This document shows positions 1 through 6,588 of a stretch of DNA of 11,828 nucleotides, piece after piece. The notes beneath the pieces were generated by a model, which did not search any database, was not told where the DNA came from, and saw only the letters and a list, made by a program, of their open reading frames with translations. The stretch lies in assembly GCA_900757905.1 (NCBI GenBank), contig CAAEPN010000227.1, positions 1 to 11,828 on the forward strand. The letters are read 5' to 3'. Within the stretch, counting starts at the first letter, position 1, and every line of letters begins with the position of its first letter. The stretch comes from Clostridia bacterium (GTDB lineage Bacteria > Bacillota > Clostridia > Oscillospirales > CAG-382). A program made the translations under genes and the position numbers.

Positions 1-50
1 GATAGTAAAATTTCCTTTTTGACGGCAAAAATCATATTTTACAGAAAAAG

Positions 51-96
51 ATGACACGAAATATGACACGAAGTTGAAATGAAAGTTGAAACGAAA
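51..96. repeat. Two tandem doublets of a 12-bp unit
   Basis: ATGACACGAAAT (51-62) is followed directly by ATGACACGAAGT (63-74), an 11/12 match. GTTGAAATGAAA (73-84) is followed directly by GTTGAAACGAAA (85-96), also 11/12. The doublets lie just upstream of the promoter at 112. They may be regulator half-sites or the degraded end of a lost gene; nothing in the sequence decides between these. Confidence 0.6.
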
Positions 97-111
97 AACC
101 ACTCAAAATCA

Positions 112-140
112 TTGACATTTCGTCAATTTTGTTGTATTAT
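112..140 (+). promoter_or_regulatory. Sigma-A promoter of the XRE regulator pseudogene
   Basis: TTGACA at 112-117, a 17-bp spacer, then TATTAT at 135-140: a full-consensus -35 and a 5/6 match at -10. Transcription should begin near 147, leaving a leader of about 75 bases before the ATG at 221. Confidence 0.8.
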
Positions 141-178
141 TATGATGTTGGGAATAATCTCCCTTACATATCTATATT

Positions 179-190
179 ATAACTAGTTAT
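179..190. promoter_or_regulatory. 12-bp perfect palindrome, possible operator
   Basis: ATAACTAGTTAT is a perfect dyad lying between the predicted transcription start and the start codon of the broken helix-turn-helix gene. XRE-type regulators often control themselves through short palindromes, so an autoregulatory operator is possible. It is AT-rich and short, so chance is a real alternative. Confidence 0.3.
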
Positions 191-220
191 GTATACTTGC
201 ACAAAAATAACGAGTGAGGT

Positions 221-583
221 ATGTACACTTTTCACAGTGACGTAATTGGGATGTTTAAAGAAAACTTTGAAAGGCTTTGCAATGAAAGCGGAAAATCTCC
301 TACAGCTGTATGTGTTTAATTAGGTTTATCACATTCTGTTTATAGCTTATGGACAGAAAAGACAATTCCACGTAGAACAACACTTATCAAAATAGCCGAT
401 TACTTTGGCGTAACTCCCGAATCACTTGTAGCCGAAAATCAGCCAAAAAAAGACCCGTCCCAAATGGACGGGCAAGAAAATGAAATAGTTAAGATATTTT
501 CCGCTCTTCTCCCGGAACAACAAGAACAAGCAAAGAAATATCTGCGCTATCTTTTGGACACACAAGAGAAAACGTCTTTGTAA
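221..583 (+). pseudogene. XRE-family helix-turn-helix regulator, interrupted by an in-frame stop
   Basis: From ATG 221 one frame runs 121 codons to the TAA at 581-583, broken only by a TAA at 317-319 (codon 33). The residues before the stop (NFERLCNESGKSPTAVC) and after it (LGLSHSVYSLWTEKTIPRR, then LIKIADYFGVTPESLV) form a typical XRE/Cro-type DNA-binding domain of the kind found on prophages and conjugative elements of Firmicutes. The stop falls in the recognition region, where relatives usually have a charged residue such as Glu; GAA to TAA would be a single change. The C-terminal part, about 50 residues, is acidic and Gln-rich with a helical look. ATG 221 lies right after GAGTGAGGT, a poorly spaced ribosome binding site; ATG 251 is an alternative start. 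No in-frame start after the stop would restore the helix-turn-helix, so the gene is probably dead unless the stop is a sequencing error or is read through. Confidence 0.75.
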
Positions 584-597
584 TCATAACGTACAAG

Positions 598-627
598 AAA
601 ACCGCTTATATAGCGGTTTTTGTTTTT
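598..627 (+). terminator. Rho-independent terminator after the XRE pseudogene
   Basis: A perfect 9-bp stem, AAAACCGCT (598-606) with AGCGGTTTT (612-620), encloses the loop TATAT and runs into a T-rich tail (TGTTTTTT). It ends the plus-strand unit. It could also slow minus-strand transcription leaving the gene at 659, but the T-tract on that side is weak. Confidence 0.85.
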
Positions 628-658
628 TCTATGCAATCCGATATTCCAAAACAACCGC

Positions 659-1327
659 TCACTGTTTTTCCGCAGCGAACATCAGTAAAAAGCTCACCAA
701 CAGCAACGCACAGCTGACCCAAATCGTTTCATGCCCCCAAAGGCTTGTAAGAACGCTGCCTAAGCCTGCACCAAGGGCAAAAAGCAAGATGACAAAAAAG
801 TAAATGCCTGCTTTTTTTAATATTTCCCTGTCGCGCGTTTGAAAAAATGCATATAAGGCCTCCGAGCCGGTTCGCATATTACCGATACACATGGTGCTTG
901 CGTAAACATGTCCGCGCACCTTTCGGAAGGTCTGTACCTGAAGTGCACAAACAAACGACACTAATGCATTAGCGGCGGCATTTTGGTCTTGCGGCAGAAA
1001 GCCAACAGCGAATAACAGCACAATTTCAAAAGCCAAAATGATTTGACGCCAATGCAGCTTTTCATAGTGCTTTAACCGGCTGTGCACGGCTTCCGCAAAA
1101 AATGTGCCGACCAAAAAAGCCGCAATCGGTATCATATAACGAAGGCTATCCGCGTAACGCCCGTCAAACAAATGCGTACTCATCAAAACGATATTTCCGG
1201 TCTGGGCGTTGGCAAACACCTTGCCGCGGCATACATACGTATAGGAATCCTGAAAACCTCCGGACAGAACAATAAACATAGCCGTCAAAAGCGAATCGGA
1301 CATTTGTCCCTTATGAAATACTCCCAT
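659..1327 (-). CDS. YoaK/DUF1275 family integral membrane protein
   Basis: A protein of 222 residues from this start, matching the usual 210-240 of the YoaK (DUF1275) family. The family signature is near the N-terminus: an LSGGFQDSYTYVCRG segment followed by VFANAQTGNIVLM. A second characteristic stretch, MCIGNMRTGSEALY, follows in the C-terminal half. About six hydrophobic segments suggest a polytopic membrane protein. The biochemical role of the family is not established. I chose the ATG at 1327 because AAGAGGA ends 6 bases upstream of it. The longest frame starts at 1345, but the promoter at 1351-1379 puts the transcription start at about 1344, so the first Met and perhaps the second (1333) would lie at or before the mRNA 5' end. 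The gene stands alone on the minus strand, divergent from the hydrolase at 1515. Confidence 0.88.
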   Translation of the reverse strand: MGVFHKGQMSDSLLTAMFIVLSGGFQDSYTYVCRGKVFANAQTGNIVLMSTHLFDGRYADSLRYMIPIAAFLVGTFFAEAVHSRLKHYEKLHWRQIILAFEIVLLFAVGFLPQDQNAAANALVSFVCALQVQTFRKVRGHVYASTMCIGNMRTGSEALYAFFQTRDREILKKAGIYFFVILLFALGAGLGSVLTSLWGHETIWVSCALLLVSFLLMFAAEKQ

Positions 1328-1350
1328 ACCCATTCCTCTTTTCATTTTTC

Positions 1351-1379
1351 ATTATAGTCCTTATGCATTGCTTTGTCAA
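1351..1379 (-). promoter_or_regulatory. Consensus sigma-A promoter of the YoaK-family gene
   Basis: Read on the minus strand: TTGACA (1379-1374), a 17-bp spacer, TATAAT (1356-1351), an exact consensus match in both boxes and spacing. The predicted start near 1344 is what argues for the internal start codon at 1327. Confidence 0.88.
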
Positions 1380-1453
1380 TACTTTCCGGCATCCTGTGTA
1401 TATCAGTCATCTTTATATTTCCCGTCCCCATTTTTACACATTTGGTCTTTTTC

Positions 1454-1482
1454 TTGACAAAAAACGACATTTCCCTTATAAT
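1454..1482 (+). promoter_or_regulatory. Consensus sigma-A promoter of the EEP hydrolase gene
   Basis: TTGACA (1454-1459), a 17-bp spacer and TATAAT (1477-1482), an exact consensus. It points away from the minus-strand promoter about 75 bp to its left. Transcription should begin near 1489, giving a short leader of about 26 bases to the ATG at 1515. Confidence 0.9.
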
Positions 1483-1514
1483 AGAGCTATATTCAACGGA
1501 TGAGGTATATTCAC

Positions 1515-2192
1515 ATGCAATCTTTACGCGTCGGAACCTACAATATTTGCCATGCAGCCTATGCGGACGGCGATTTACAGAAAATTGGCGGTGTTATCCG
1601 CGAAAACGGACTTGATATCTGCGGAATTCAAGAAATCGAATATAAATCCACACGCGTCGGCGGCGTTAACCAGCCGAAGCTGCTTTCCGAAGCCTGCGGT
1701 CTTCCCTATTACCGCTTTGTCCGCGCCATCGATTACGCAGACGGCTATTACGGCACCATGATTCTCTCGCGTTTTCCGATCGTCGGCTTTTCCATGGAGG
1801 AGTTGGAGTCCGGCGCCTCCGAAAGACGCGCGGTCGGACATGCCGTACTCGATTTAGGCACGCAGACGCTCGATTTTTTCTGCACGCATTTATCGGTTGA
1901 ATCCCCCGAGCTTCGCGCACCGCAGTTTTCGCGGCTTTCTGAGTTACTTGCACCGTGCAAGTCCTTTATCCTGACCGGCGACTTCAACACAGAGCAGTTT
2001 GATGAATTCTCTGTTTTACATGCTGCCGACATGGCGAATAAGACCGAACGGCGCATTGTCACGTTTCCGGGTACACAATGCGCAATTGACAACATTGTGC
2101 TTTCGCAAAACATGAAATTTGAAAAAATCGGCACGGTCACCGAATCCTTTACCGACCACTACATGCTGTGGGCAGACGTAACGGTCGGATAA
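1515..2192 (+). CDS. Endonuclease/exonuclease/phosphatase (EEP) family metal-dependent hydrolase
   Basis: A protein of 225 residues with all the hallmark EEP motifs in order: Asn in GTYNI (N10), the metal-binding Glu in GIQEIEY (E40), YYGTMILSR (78-86), the His in FFCTHLS (H125), GDFN (D156, N158), the DNIVLS aspartate (D192) and the C-terminal DH pair in SFTDHYMLW (D214, H215). Members cleave phosphodiester or phosphomonoester bonds in nucleic acids, phosphoinositides or nucleotides using Mg2+; the substrate cannot be read from this sequence. No signal peptide or membrane segment is visible, so it is probably cytoplasmic. I start it at 1515 because GGATGAGG (1498-1505) sits 9 bases upstream; the in-frame ATG at 1500 overlaps that ribosome binding site and has none of its own. 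It is a single-gene unit with a consensus promoter and no clear terminator of its own. Confidence 0.9.
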   Translation: MQSLRVGTYNICHAAYADGDLQKIGGVIRENGLDICGIQEIEYKSTRVGGVNQPKLLSEACGLPYYRFVRAIDYADGYYGTMILSRFPIVGFSMEELESGASERRAVGHAVLDLGTQTLDFFCTHLSVESPELRAPQFSRLSELLAPCKSFILTGDFNTEQFDEFSVLHAADMANKTERRIVTFPGTQCAIDNIVLSQNMKFEKIGTVTESFTDHYMLWADVTVG

Positions 2193-2259
2193 CATCAAGT
2201 GTAAATGTCGGAATGTCGTAATTTTTTTGCTGTTTTTTGCAAAAATCGGTGAAAAAAGG

Positions 2260-2288
2260 TTGACAAATCCATAAAACGATGTTATAAT
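2260..2288 (+). promoter_or_regulatory. Consensus promoter of the tRNA-Val gene
   Basis: TTGACA (2260-2265), a 17-bp spacer and TATAAT (2283-2288). Transcription should begin near 2295. The short 5' leader of the precursor holds a 6-bp hairpin, GAGTCG (2299-2304) with CGACTC (2311-2316), ending 4 bases before the mature tRNA. Confidence 0.9.
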
Positions 2289-2320
2289 ATATAGCGTTGA
2301 GTCGGTCATACGACTCGCAT

Positions 2321-2397
2321 GGAGGCATAGCTCAGCTGGTTAGAGTGCTTGCTTGACATGCAAGAGGTCAGTGGTTCGATTCCACTTGTCTCCACCA
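2321..2397 (+). tRNA. tRNA-Val (anticodon GAC), CCA encoded
   Basis: A full cloverleaf can be drawn. The acceptor stem is GGAGGCA with TGTCTCC, containing one G-U pair. The D arm has GCTC with GAGT. The anticodon arm is CTTGC-TTGACAT-GCAAG, with GAC at 2355-2357. The variable loop has 5 bases. The T arm is AGTGG-TTCGATT-CCACT. The discriminator is A and the terminal CCA is encoded at 2395-2397. A35, C36 and A73 are the usual valine identity elements. It reads GUC and GUU codons. Confidence 0.95.
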
Positions 2398-2400
2398 AAT

Positions 2401-2430
2401 AAGGCACTTGCTTTTGCAAGTGCCTTTTTG
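2401..2430 (+). terminator. Rho-independent terminator of the tRNA unit
   Basis: A perfect 11-bp stem, AAGGCACTTGC (2401-2411) with GCAAGTGCCTT (2416-2426), around a TTTT loop, continuing into a run of Ts. It begins only 3 bases after the CCA end. Its inner arms, CTTGC and GCAAG, repeat the arms of the tRNA anticodon stem. Confidence 0.9.
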
Positions 2431-2460
2431 CTGTATACGATAAAATCGGGAGGTTTTACC

Positions 2461-4374
2461 ATGGCACAACAAAAAAGACTTTGGACACTTCTTGCACTCT
2501 TGCTTTTGTGCGCCCTTGTTCCCTTGACCGCGTTCGCCGCCGGAGAAACATCCGGACAATGCGGCGATAATGCGTTTTGGAGCTACGACGCCGAAACCAA
2601 AACTTTCACCATTAACGGCTCAGGAGAAATGTATCGCTATGCTTATTCCACTCCTTGGGATTCCTACAAAAGCGAAATGGAAAACGCTATTGTGGAAGAC
2701 GGCATTACCTTAATCGGCGAATCCGCTTTTGTCAACTGCTCCGTTTTGAAAACGCTCGTCATCGGAAAATCCGTAAGCGAAATCAATCGCTACGCTTTCC
2801 GCAGCGACATGGAAGCGTACCAAAAAAATTACACTGTCGCGCCGCTTGAAAGCATTACAGTAAGCGAAGAAAACGAGTATTTTTGCTCCCGCGACAACGT
2901 TCTTTTTGACAAAGAGCAAACGCGCCTTATCCTCTATCCTGCCGGCTGCACGGATACGGAATATACCTTTCCGGAAACCGTCCGCACAGTCGCTTATAAA
3001 GCTTTTTCCGAGAGCAACAGCTTAGAAAAGATACATATGAACGATGGACTGTTGAACATCGAAGCCGAAGCCTTTAAGAACTGTCTTTCCCTTGCAGAAG
3101 CCCTGCTTCCGGATTCGGTTGCCAATATTTCCACGCAAATCTTTAACGGTACACCGTTTTACGAAAACACCGAGAACCGTGAAAACGGGGTGTTGTATAA
3201 CGGAAAATGGGTTATCTACATTGATCCGCAAACGGTCACGTTAAATATCAAAGACGGCACCTACGGTTTTGCATCAGACTGCATCCCCACCGGCTCATTT
3301 TCCAACAAACCCAAGATACAGACCGCCTCTTTACCGGCAAGCATAGTAAATATCGCACACAGTCTGCTTGTAGGCTGTCCTAACCTTGCAAGCATTTCCG
3401 TTGACGCGGATAATCCGCTCTACACCTCGGAAAACGGCATTTTATACAACAAGGACAAAACCGCGCTCCTTAGGCTGCCGCCTCAATTCGCGCTCACAAG
3501 CTTTAGCATTCCCGAAACCGTGACCGAAATCGGCAATTATGCCTGCGACAGCTGCAAAAACCTGCAAACCGTCCTCTTCCCTGCCGGATTAAAAAAAGTC
3601 GGTGCTCACGCTTTTGACAACTGTAAAAACCTTGTGAATGCCTTGCTGCCGGACGGCGTGGAGGATATCGATGAATACGCTTTCGACGACTGCTCAAAGC
3701 TCGCAAACATACGGATCCCGGCAAGCGTCACGCGTATCGGCTACGACGCCTTTTCCTTTACCGCTTTCTATAACGACGATACCGCATGGGAGGACGGCAA
3801 ATACCTATATTTAGACGACTGCCTGCTTTGCGCAAGAAACGGAGAAGACGTTAAAGACTTTGCGGTTCGCAAAGGCACTCGCTTAATTGCTGAGTTCACT
3901 TTCTACTATAATTATACCGACATGACCGAGCTTACTTTGCCGGAATCGCTTGTCTATATTGGTAAAGAAGCTTTTTATCATCCCTCAAACATTGAAACGG
4001 TTTATGTATATCAAACGCCCGAACAATGGGCAAGCGTCTCGATCGGCGAGCGCAACGAGAATCTGACAAAAGCAAATATCGTCTATATGCCTTTTACCCA
4101 CAGTAAGGCAGCACGTACAACGGACGGCAACACCGTCGTCACCGTTTCCGCTTTCAACGTTCCGCGCGGCACATACATTTTCGTTGCCGGTTACGAAAGC
4201 GGCAAGCTGACTGACATCCAAGTTCAAGCCTATGCGGGAAGCAACGCGATTTTCACACTCAAAGGCACGCCCGACGCCGTTAAGATCTTTGTTCTTGACA
4301 AAAACCTTTCGCCGGTTGTGCAAACGCCCGAAGAGATCGCAGCTACCCAAATACTCGATTTGGTGACAGAATAA
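2461..4374 (+). CDS. Secreted BspA-like leucine-rich repeat protein
   Basis: A protein of 637 residues beginning with a clear Sec signal peptide: KR near the N-terminus, a leucine-rich core at about 8-22 and a probable cleavage site after AFA (24-26). Residues 34-90 are the usual BspA lead-in (CGDNAFWSYD, then a TPWDSY segment). Residues from about 78 to 507 carry LRR_5 (BspA-type) repeats of the form P-x-x-V-x-x-I-x-x-x-A-F-x-x-C-x-x-L, for example around 86-97, 171-189, 350-368, 398-414 and 494-506. Four inserts of the ENGVLYNGK or ENGILYNKD type (about 145-162, 241-257, 325-341, 446-460) break the array, as is common in this family. Residues 558-615 look like a small C-terminal beta domain. 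BspA-like proteins are surface-exposed and linked to adhesion; no LPxTG, SLH or cell-wall-binding domain is visible, so anchoring is unknown. GGGAGG ends 7 bases before the start. No convincing own promoter lies between the tRNA terminator and the start codon. Confidence 0.9.
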   Translation: MAQQKRLWTLLALLLLCALVPLTAFAAGETSGQCGDNAFWSYDAETKTFTINGSGEMYRYAYSTPWDSYKSEMENAIVEDGITLIGESAFVNCSVLKTLVIGKSVSEINRYAFRSDMEAYQKNYTVAPLESITVSEENEYFCSRDNVLFDKEQTRLILYPAGCTDTEYTFPETVRTVAYKAFSESNSLEKIHMNDGLLNIEAEAFKNCLSLAEALLPDSVANISTQIFNGTPFYENTENRENGVLYNGKWVIYIDPQTVTLNIKDGTYGFASDCIPTGSFSNKPKIQTASLPASIVNIAHSLLVGCPNLASISVDADNPLYTSENGILYNKDKTALLRLPPQFALTSFSIPETVTEIGNYACDSCKNLQTVLFPAGLKKVGAHAFDNCKNLVNALLPDGVEDIDEYAFDDCSKLANIRIPASVTRIGYDAFSFTAFYNDDTAWEDGKYLYLDDCLLCARNGEDVKDFAVRKGTRLIAEFTFYYNYTDMTELTLPESLVYIGKEAFYHPSNIETVYVYQTPEQWASVSIGERNENLTKANIVYMPFTHSKAARTTDGNTVVTVSAFNVPRGTYIFVAGYESGKLTDIQVQAYAGSNAIFTLKGTPDAVKIFVLDKNLSPVVQTPEEIAATQILDLVTE

Positions 4375-4391
4375 AGAATAGATTTGCCGAC

Positions 4392-4429
4392 AAAAATCCC
4401 TTAACGCTAAAAAGCGTTAAGGGATTTTT
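4392..4429. terminator. Bidirectional terminator between convergent exoprotein genes
   Basis: A perfect 17-bp stem (4392-4408 with 4413-4429) around an AAAA loop. It is flanked by five As on one side and five Ts on the other, so it works on both strands. It lies 17 bases after the LRR gene stop and 13 bases beyond the stop of the minus-strand gene at 4443. Confidence 0.95.
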
Positions 4430-4442
4430 CTATGCACGCAGA

Positions 4443-6422
4443 TCAATTATCTTCCGGGCGTGTGATGATGACCTGTTCGTCGTCTTCTATCCATTCTACC
4501 TCTGCGCCAAGCTCTTCGGAAATGAAGCGTATCGGCGTATAGGTGCGGTCATTCTGCAAAAAGGCCGATGAATCAAGCGTCACGGTCTTGCCGTTAACGG
4601 TAGCCTTATCCGATCCGATGGTAATGAGAATCGTAATCGGTTTGCCGGTCTTCAAGTGGAAGCCGCTGATTGTGACAATCTCTTCTTCCTCATTCCACGA
4701 GACCTTCGCGCCTAAGGATTCTGCCACAAAGCGCGCCGGAAGCATCGTGCGGTCGTTGACGATAAGCGGTGCTACGTCGTTGGATACGCGTTCACCAAAG
4801 ACACGCGCATTCTTGCTGCCGATCGTAAGAATGATCTCGTTTGCAGAATTGTCTTTCTTGACCCATTTTGCATAAAGTGTGATATTAGACGTCACCTTAG
4901 ACGAGAAATTATAGGCGTTCTTGAGATTCTTATCGGTATACCAACCGGCAAAATCATAATCCGCTCTTTCAGGAGCATCCGGCTCGCTTGCTGTGTAGCC
5001 GCTTCGTACACGCGCGCTCGCGACCGAACTGCCGCCATTGGTTTGATAAGAAACTGTGTAGTATGTGTAGTAATTTACCGCCGAAACCTGGCTTATCTTA
5101 TAGACCACTACTTCGACATCCAATTCCACCGAATTGTAATGTGCCGTATCATTCGGAACAAATACGATATTTCTCGTATAATTGCCGGTTTCTTTCATTA
5201 CCTCTGAATCGTCTTGCCACGAGAAAGTACCGGGCAATTCTTTGCCGGCTGCGTCAAGCACTACGCCGCCCGAAAGCTTGGAGTTCGAAAGCGCTTTGCC
5301 CACAAGCAAACGGCTTGCCTTGGGATGAACGGTAACAAGCGGTGTTGCAGGAAGAACGGAAAACGTTTTTTCCGCCGTGCCCGAATAATTGCCGGTAAAG
5401 GTGATCGTTACCTTTGCCGTGCCGGGTTCGGTATTGCTTTCAAAAGAAACCGTGTAGTCTGTATCTTTCACAAGTTTGACTTCACCGTCTGTTACGGTAA
5501 GCTCCGGTTCGATCGGCGAAGCGGTATAGAACTGTGCCGGAATGTCGGCAACTTCACCGGCAAAGGCTTTCGGAGCGATGACAAAGGTCTTTTCCGCAGT
5601 GCCGGAATAATTTCCGATAAACGTGACCGTTACCTTTGCTGTTCCGGCAGCTGTGTTGCTTTCATATGCAACCGTGTAATCGGTATCTTTGACAAGCTTT
5701 GTCTCACCGTCCGTCACATTGATCTCCGGTTCGATCGGCGAACCGGTGTAGGTCTGTGCCGGAATGTCGGCAATCTCACCGGCAAAGGCTTTCGGATCGA
5801 TAACAAAGGTCTTTTCCGCCGTGCCGGAATAGTTGCCGGTAAAAGTAATCGTTGCCTTGGCGGTGCCGGGCACGGTATTGCTTTCAAAAGAAACCGTATA
5901 GTCCGTGGTCTTAACGAGTTTGGTCTCGCCGTCCGTTACGGTAAGCTCCGGTTCGACAGGTGAACCGGTAAAGAATTGCGCCGGAATATCGGCGATATTC
6001 TCTGCATTGAGCGTCTTGGGCGAAACTGTAAACGTACCGATCTCAAGTTCGCTTACAGCATCATAATCGCCGTCCGCCGCCATGGTTGCCTTGACCGTAT
6101 AGGTTCCGGCCTGAAGCATAGCCGTTTCTTTTCCGGAAACGTCATAGGTTTTTAGGGTTACCGACACTGCTTCATTCGGAAGGAATTTAGCGATCAAAGT
6201 CTTAGCCGTACCGTCGTAAACGGCGCTTTGATCGGCTGCAAGTGCAAACGTAAAATCTTCCTTAAGCGGGATTTTTGGATCCTCCGCAAGGACAACCGGA
6301 GCGGCGTCCTGTTTTAATGCGTTTGCCGGCTTTGCACTTACCTGCATGCCAATCGGCTGTGCAAGCAGAGCCGTCACGGATAATGCCGCAAAAATGCGTT
6401 TTAAGTTGTTCTTTTTCATCAT
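4443..6422 (-). CDS. Secreted multidomain protein: MBG-like repeats, InlB/Flg_new repeat, copper-amine-oxidase-N-type stalk domain
   Basis: A protein of 659 residues. Residues 1-30 form a Sec signal peptide (MMKKNNLKR, hydrophobic core, cleavage probably near VSA). Residues 57-130 are an MBG-like Ig domain (AVYDGTAKT). Three near-identical Ig-like repeats follow at about 131-205, 206-279 and 280-353, each with DIPAQ, a SP(I/V)EPE turn, DYTV and GNYSGTAEKT. Residues 354-442 are a further Ig-like region. Residues 455-521 form a Listeria-Bacteroides (Flg_new) repeat with AGWYTD and ITLYAKW. Residues 530-655 match the PF07833-type domain of copper amine oxidase N-termini, with two related halves (NDRTMLPARFVAESLGAKV and NDRTYTPIRFISEELGAEV). 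Such domains are structural modules in Firmicute exoproteins; no catalytic centre or LPxTG is present. The perfect AAAGGAGGT lies just upstream; the second ATG (6419) is equally possible. It is probably a surface or matrix protein. Confidence 0.88.
   Translation of the reverse strand: MMKKNNLKRIFAALSVTALLAQPIGMQVSAKPANALKQDAAPVVLAEDPKIPLKEDFTFALAADQSAVYDGTAKTLIAKFLPNEAVSVTLKTYDVSGKETAMLQAGTYTVKATMAADGDYDAVSELEIGTFTVSPKTLNAENIADIPAQFFTGSPVEPELTVTDGETKLVKTTDYTVSFESNTVPGTAKATITFTGNYSGTAEKTFVIDPKAFAGEIADIPAQTYTGSPIEPEINVTDGETKLVKDTDYTVAYESNTAAGTAKVTVTFIGNYSGTAEKTFVIAPKAFAGEVADIPAQFYTASPIEPELTVTDGEVKLVKDTDYTVSFESNTEPGTAKVTITFTGNYSGTAEKTFSVLPATPLVTVHPKASRLLVGKALSNSKLSGGVVLDAAGKELPGTFSWQDDSEVMKETGNYTRNIVFVPNDTAHYNSVELDVEVVVYKISQVSAVNYYTYYTVSYQTNGGSSVASARVRSGYTASEPDAPERADYDFAGWYTDKNLKNAYNFSSKVTSNITLYAKWVKKDNSANEIILTIGSKNARVFGERVSNDVAPLIVNDRTMLPARFVAESLGAKVSWNEEEEIVTISGFHLKTGKPITILITIGSDKATVNGKTVTLDSSAFLQNDRTYTPIRFISEELGAEVEWIEDDEQVIITRPEDN
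5364..6032 (-). repeat. Three tandem 222-225 bp repeats inside the exoprotein gene
   Basis: Copies occupy 5364-5585, 5586-5807 and 5808-6032. The register is easily seen because ACAAAGGTCTTTTCCGC recurs at 5581 and 5803, exactly 222 bases apart. The outer copy is one codon longer. The copies encode the three near-identical Ig-like domains. Changes between copies are scattered, with many at third codon positions. Confidence 0.88.
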
Positions 6423-6463
6423 AAGTACCTCCTTTGATTAGAAAATCAAAATGTATAAATAAC

Positions 6464-6493
6464 TTGAATATCCGTTTTCCATTTCTTTATAAT
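6464..6493 (+). promoter_or_regulatory. Possible promoter upstream of the PocR/AraC regulator (distal)
   Basis: TTGAAT (6464-6469), an 18-bp spacer and TATAAT (6488-6493). If used, it gives the regulator a leader of about 115 bases. It competes with the proximal candidate at 6560-6588. Confidence 0.45.
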
Positions 6494-6559
6494 AGCTTAT
6501 AAAGGAATGCTGCGCTTTTCATTTCATCACACTCACCTCTTTCGTGTTTTAAAATTATC

Positions 6560-6588
6560 TTGCTTTTGACGTACAGCTATGTTAAAAT
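6560..6588 (+). promoter_or_regulatory. Possible extended -10 promoter of the PocR/AraC regulator (proximal)
   Basis: TTGCTT (6560-6565), a 17-bp spacer and TAAAAT (6583-6588), preceded by TG one base away (6580-6581), which makes an extended -10. The -35 is weak (3/6). The ribosome binding site AAGGCGG (6601-6607) follows. Confidence 0.45.

Noticed and set aside
5..42. GTAAAAT/ATTTTAC inverted repeat at the left edge
   Set aside because: Seven AT-rich pairs separated by 24 bases are expected by chance in such AT-rich DNA.
2224..2245. TTTTTGC/GCAAAAA hairpin after the EEP hydrolase as its terminator
   Set aside because: The stem is AU-rich with only two strong pairs and is followed by As, not Ts. 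It does not look like a working terminator.
2353..2460. N-terminal extension of the LRR gene starting inside the tRNA
   Set aside because: It overlaps the tRNA and its terminator. The ATG at 2461 has a well-spaced GGGAGG and is followed at once by a signal peptide.
3985..4350. A 121-residue minus-strand open frame inside the LRR gene
   Set aside because: No ribosome binding site, no recognisable domain, and the plus-strand frame has clear family features throughout.
5214..5963. A 249-residue open frame antisense to the exoprotein gene
   Set aside because: It runs opposite the tandem-repeat region, so its own repeats mirror the coding repeats. It has no ribosome binding site or promoter and an implausible composition rich in Arg, Cys and Gly.
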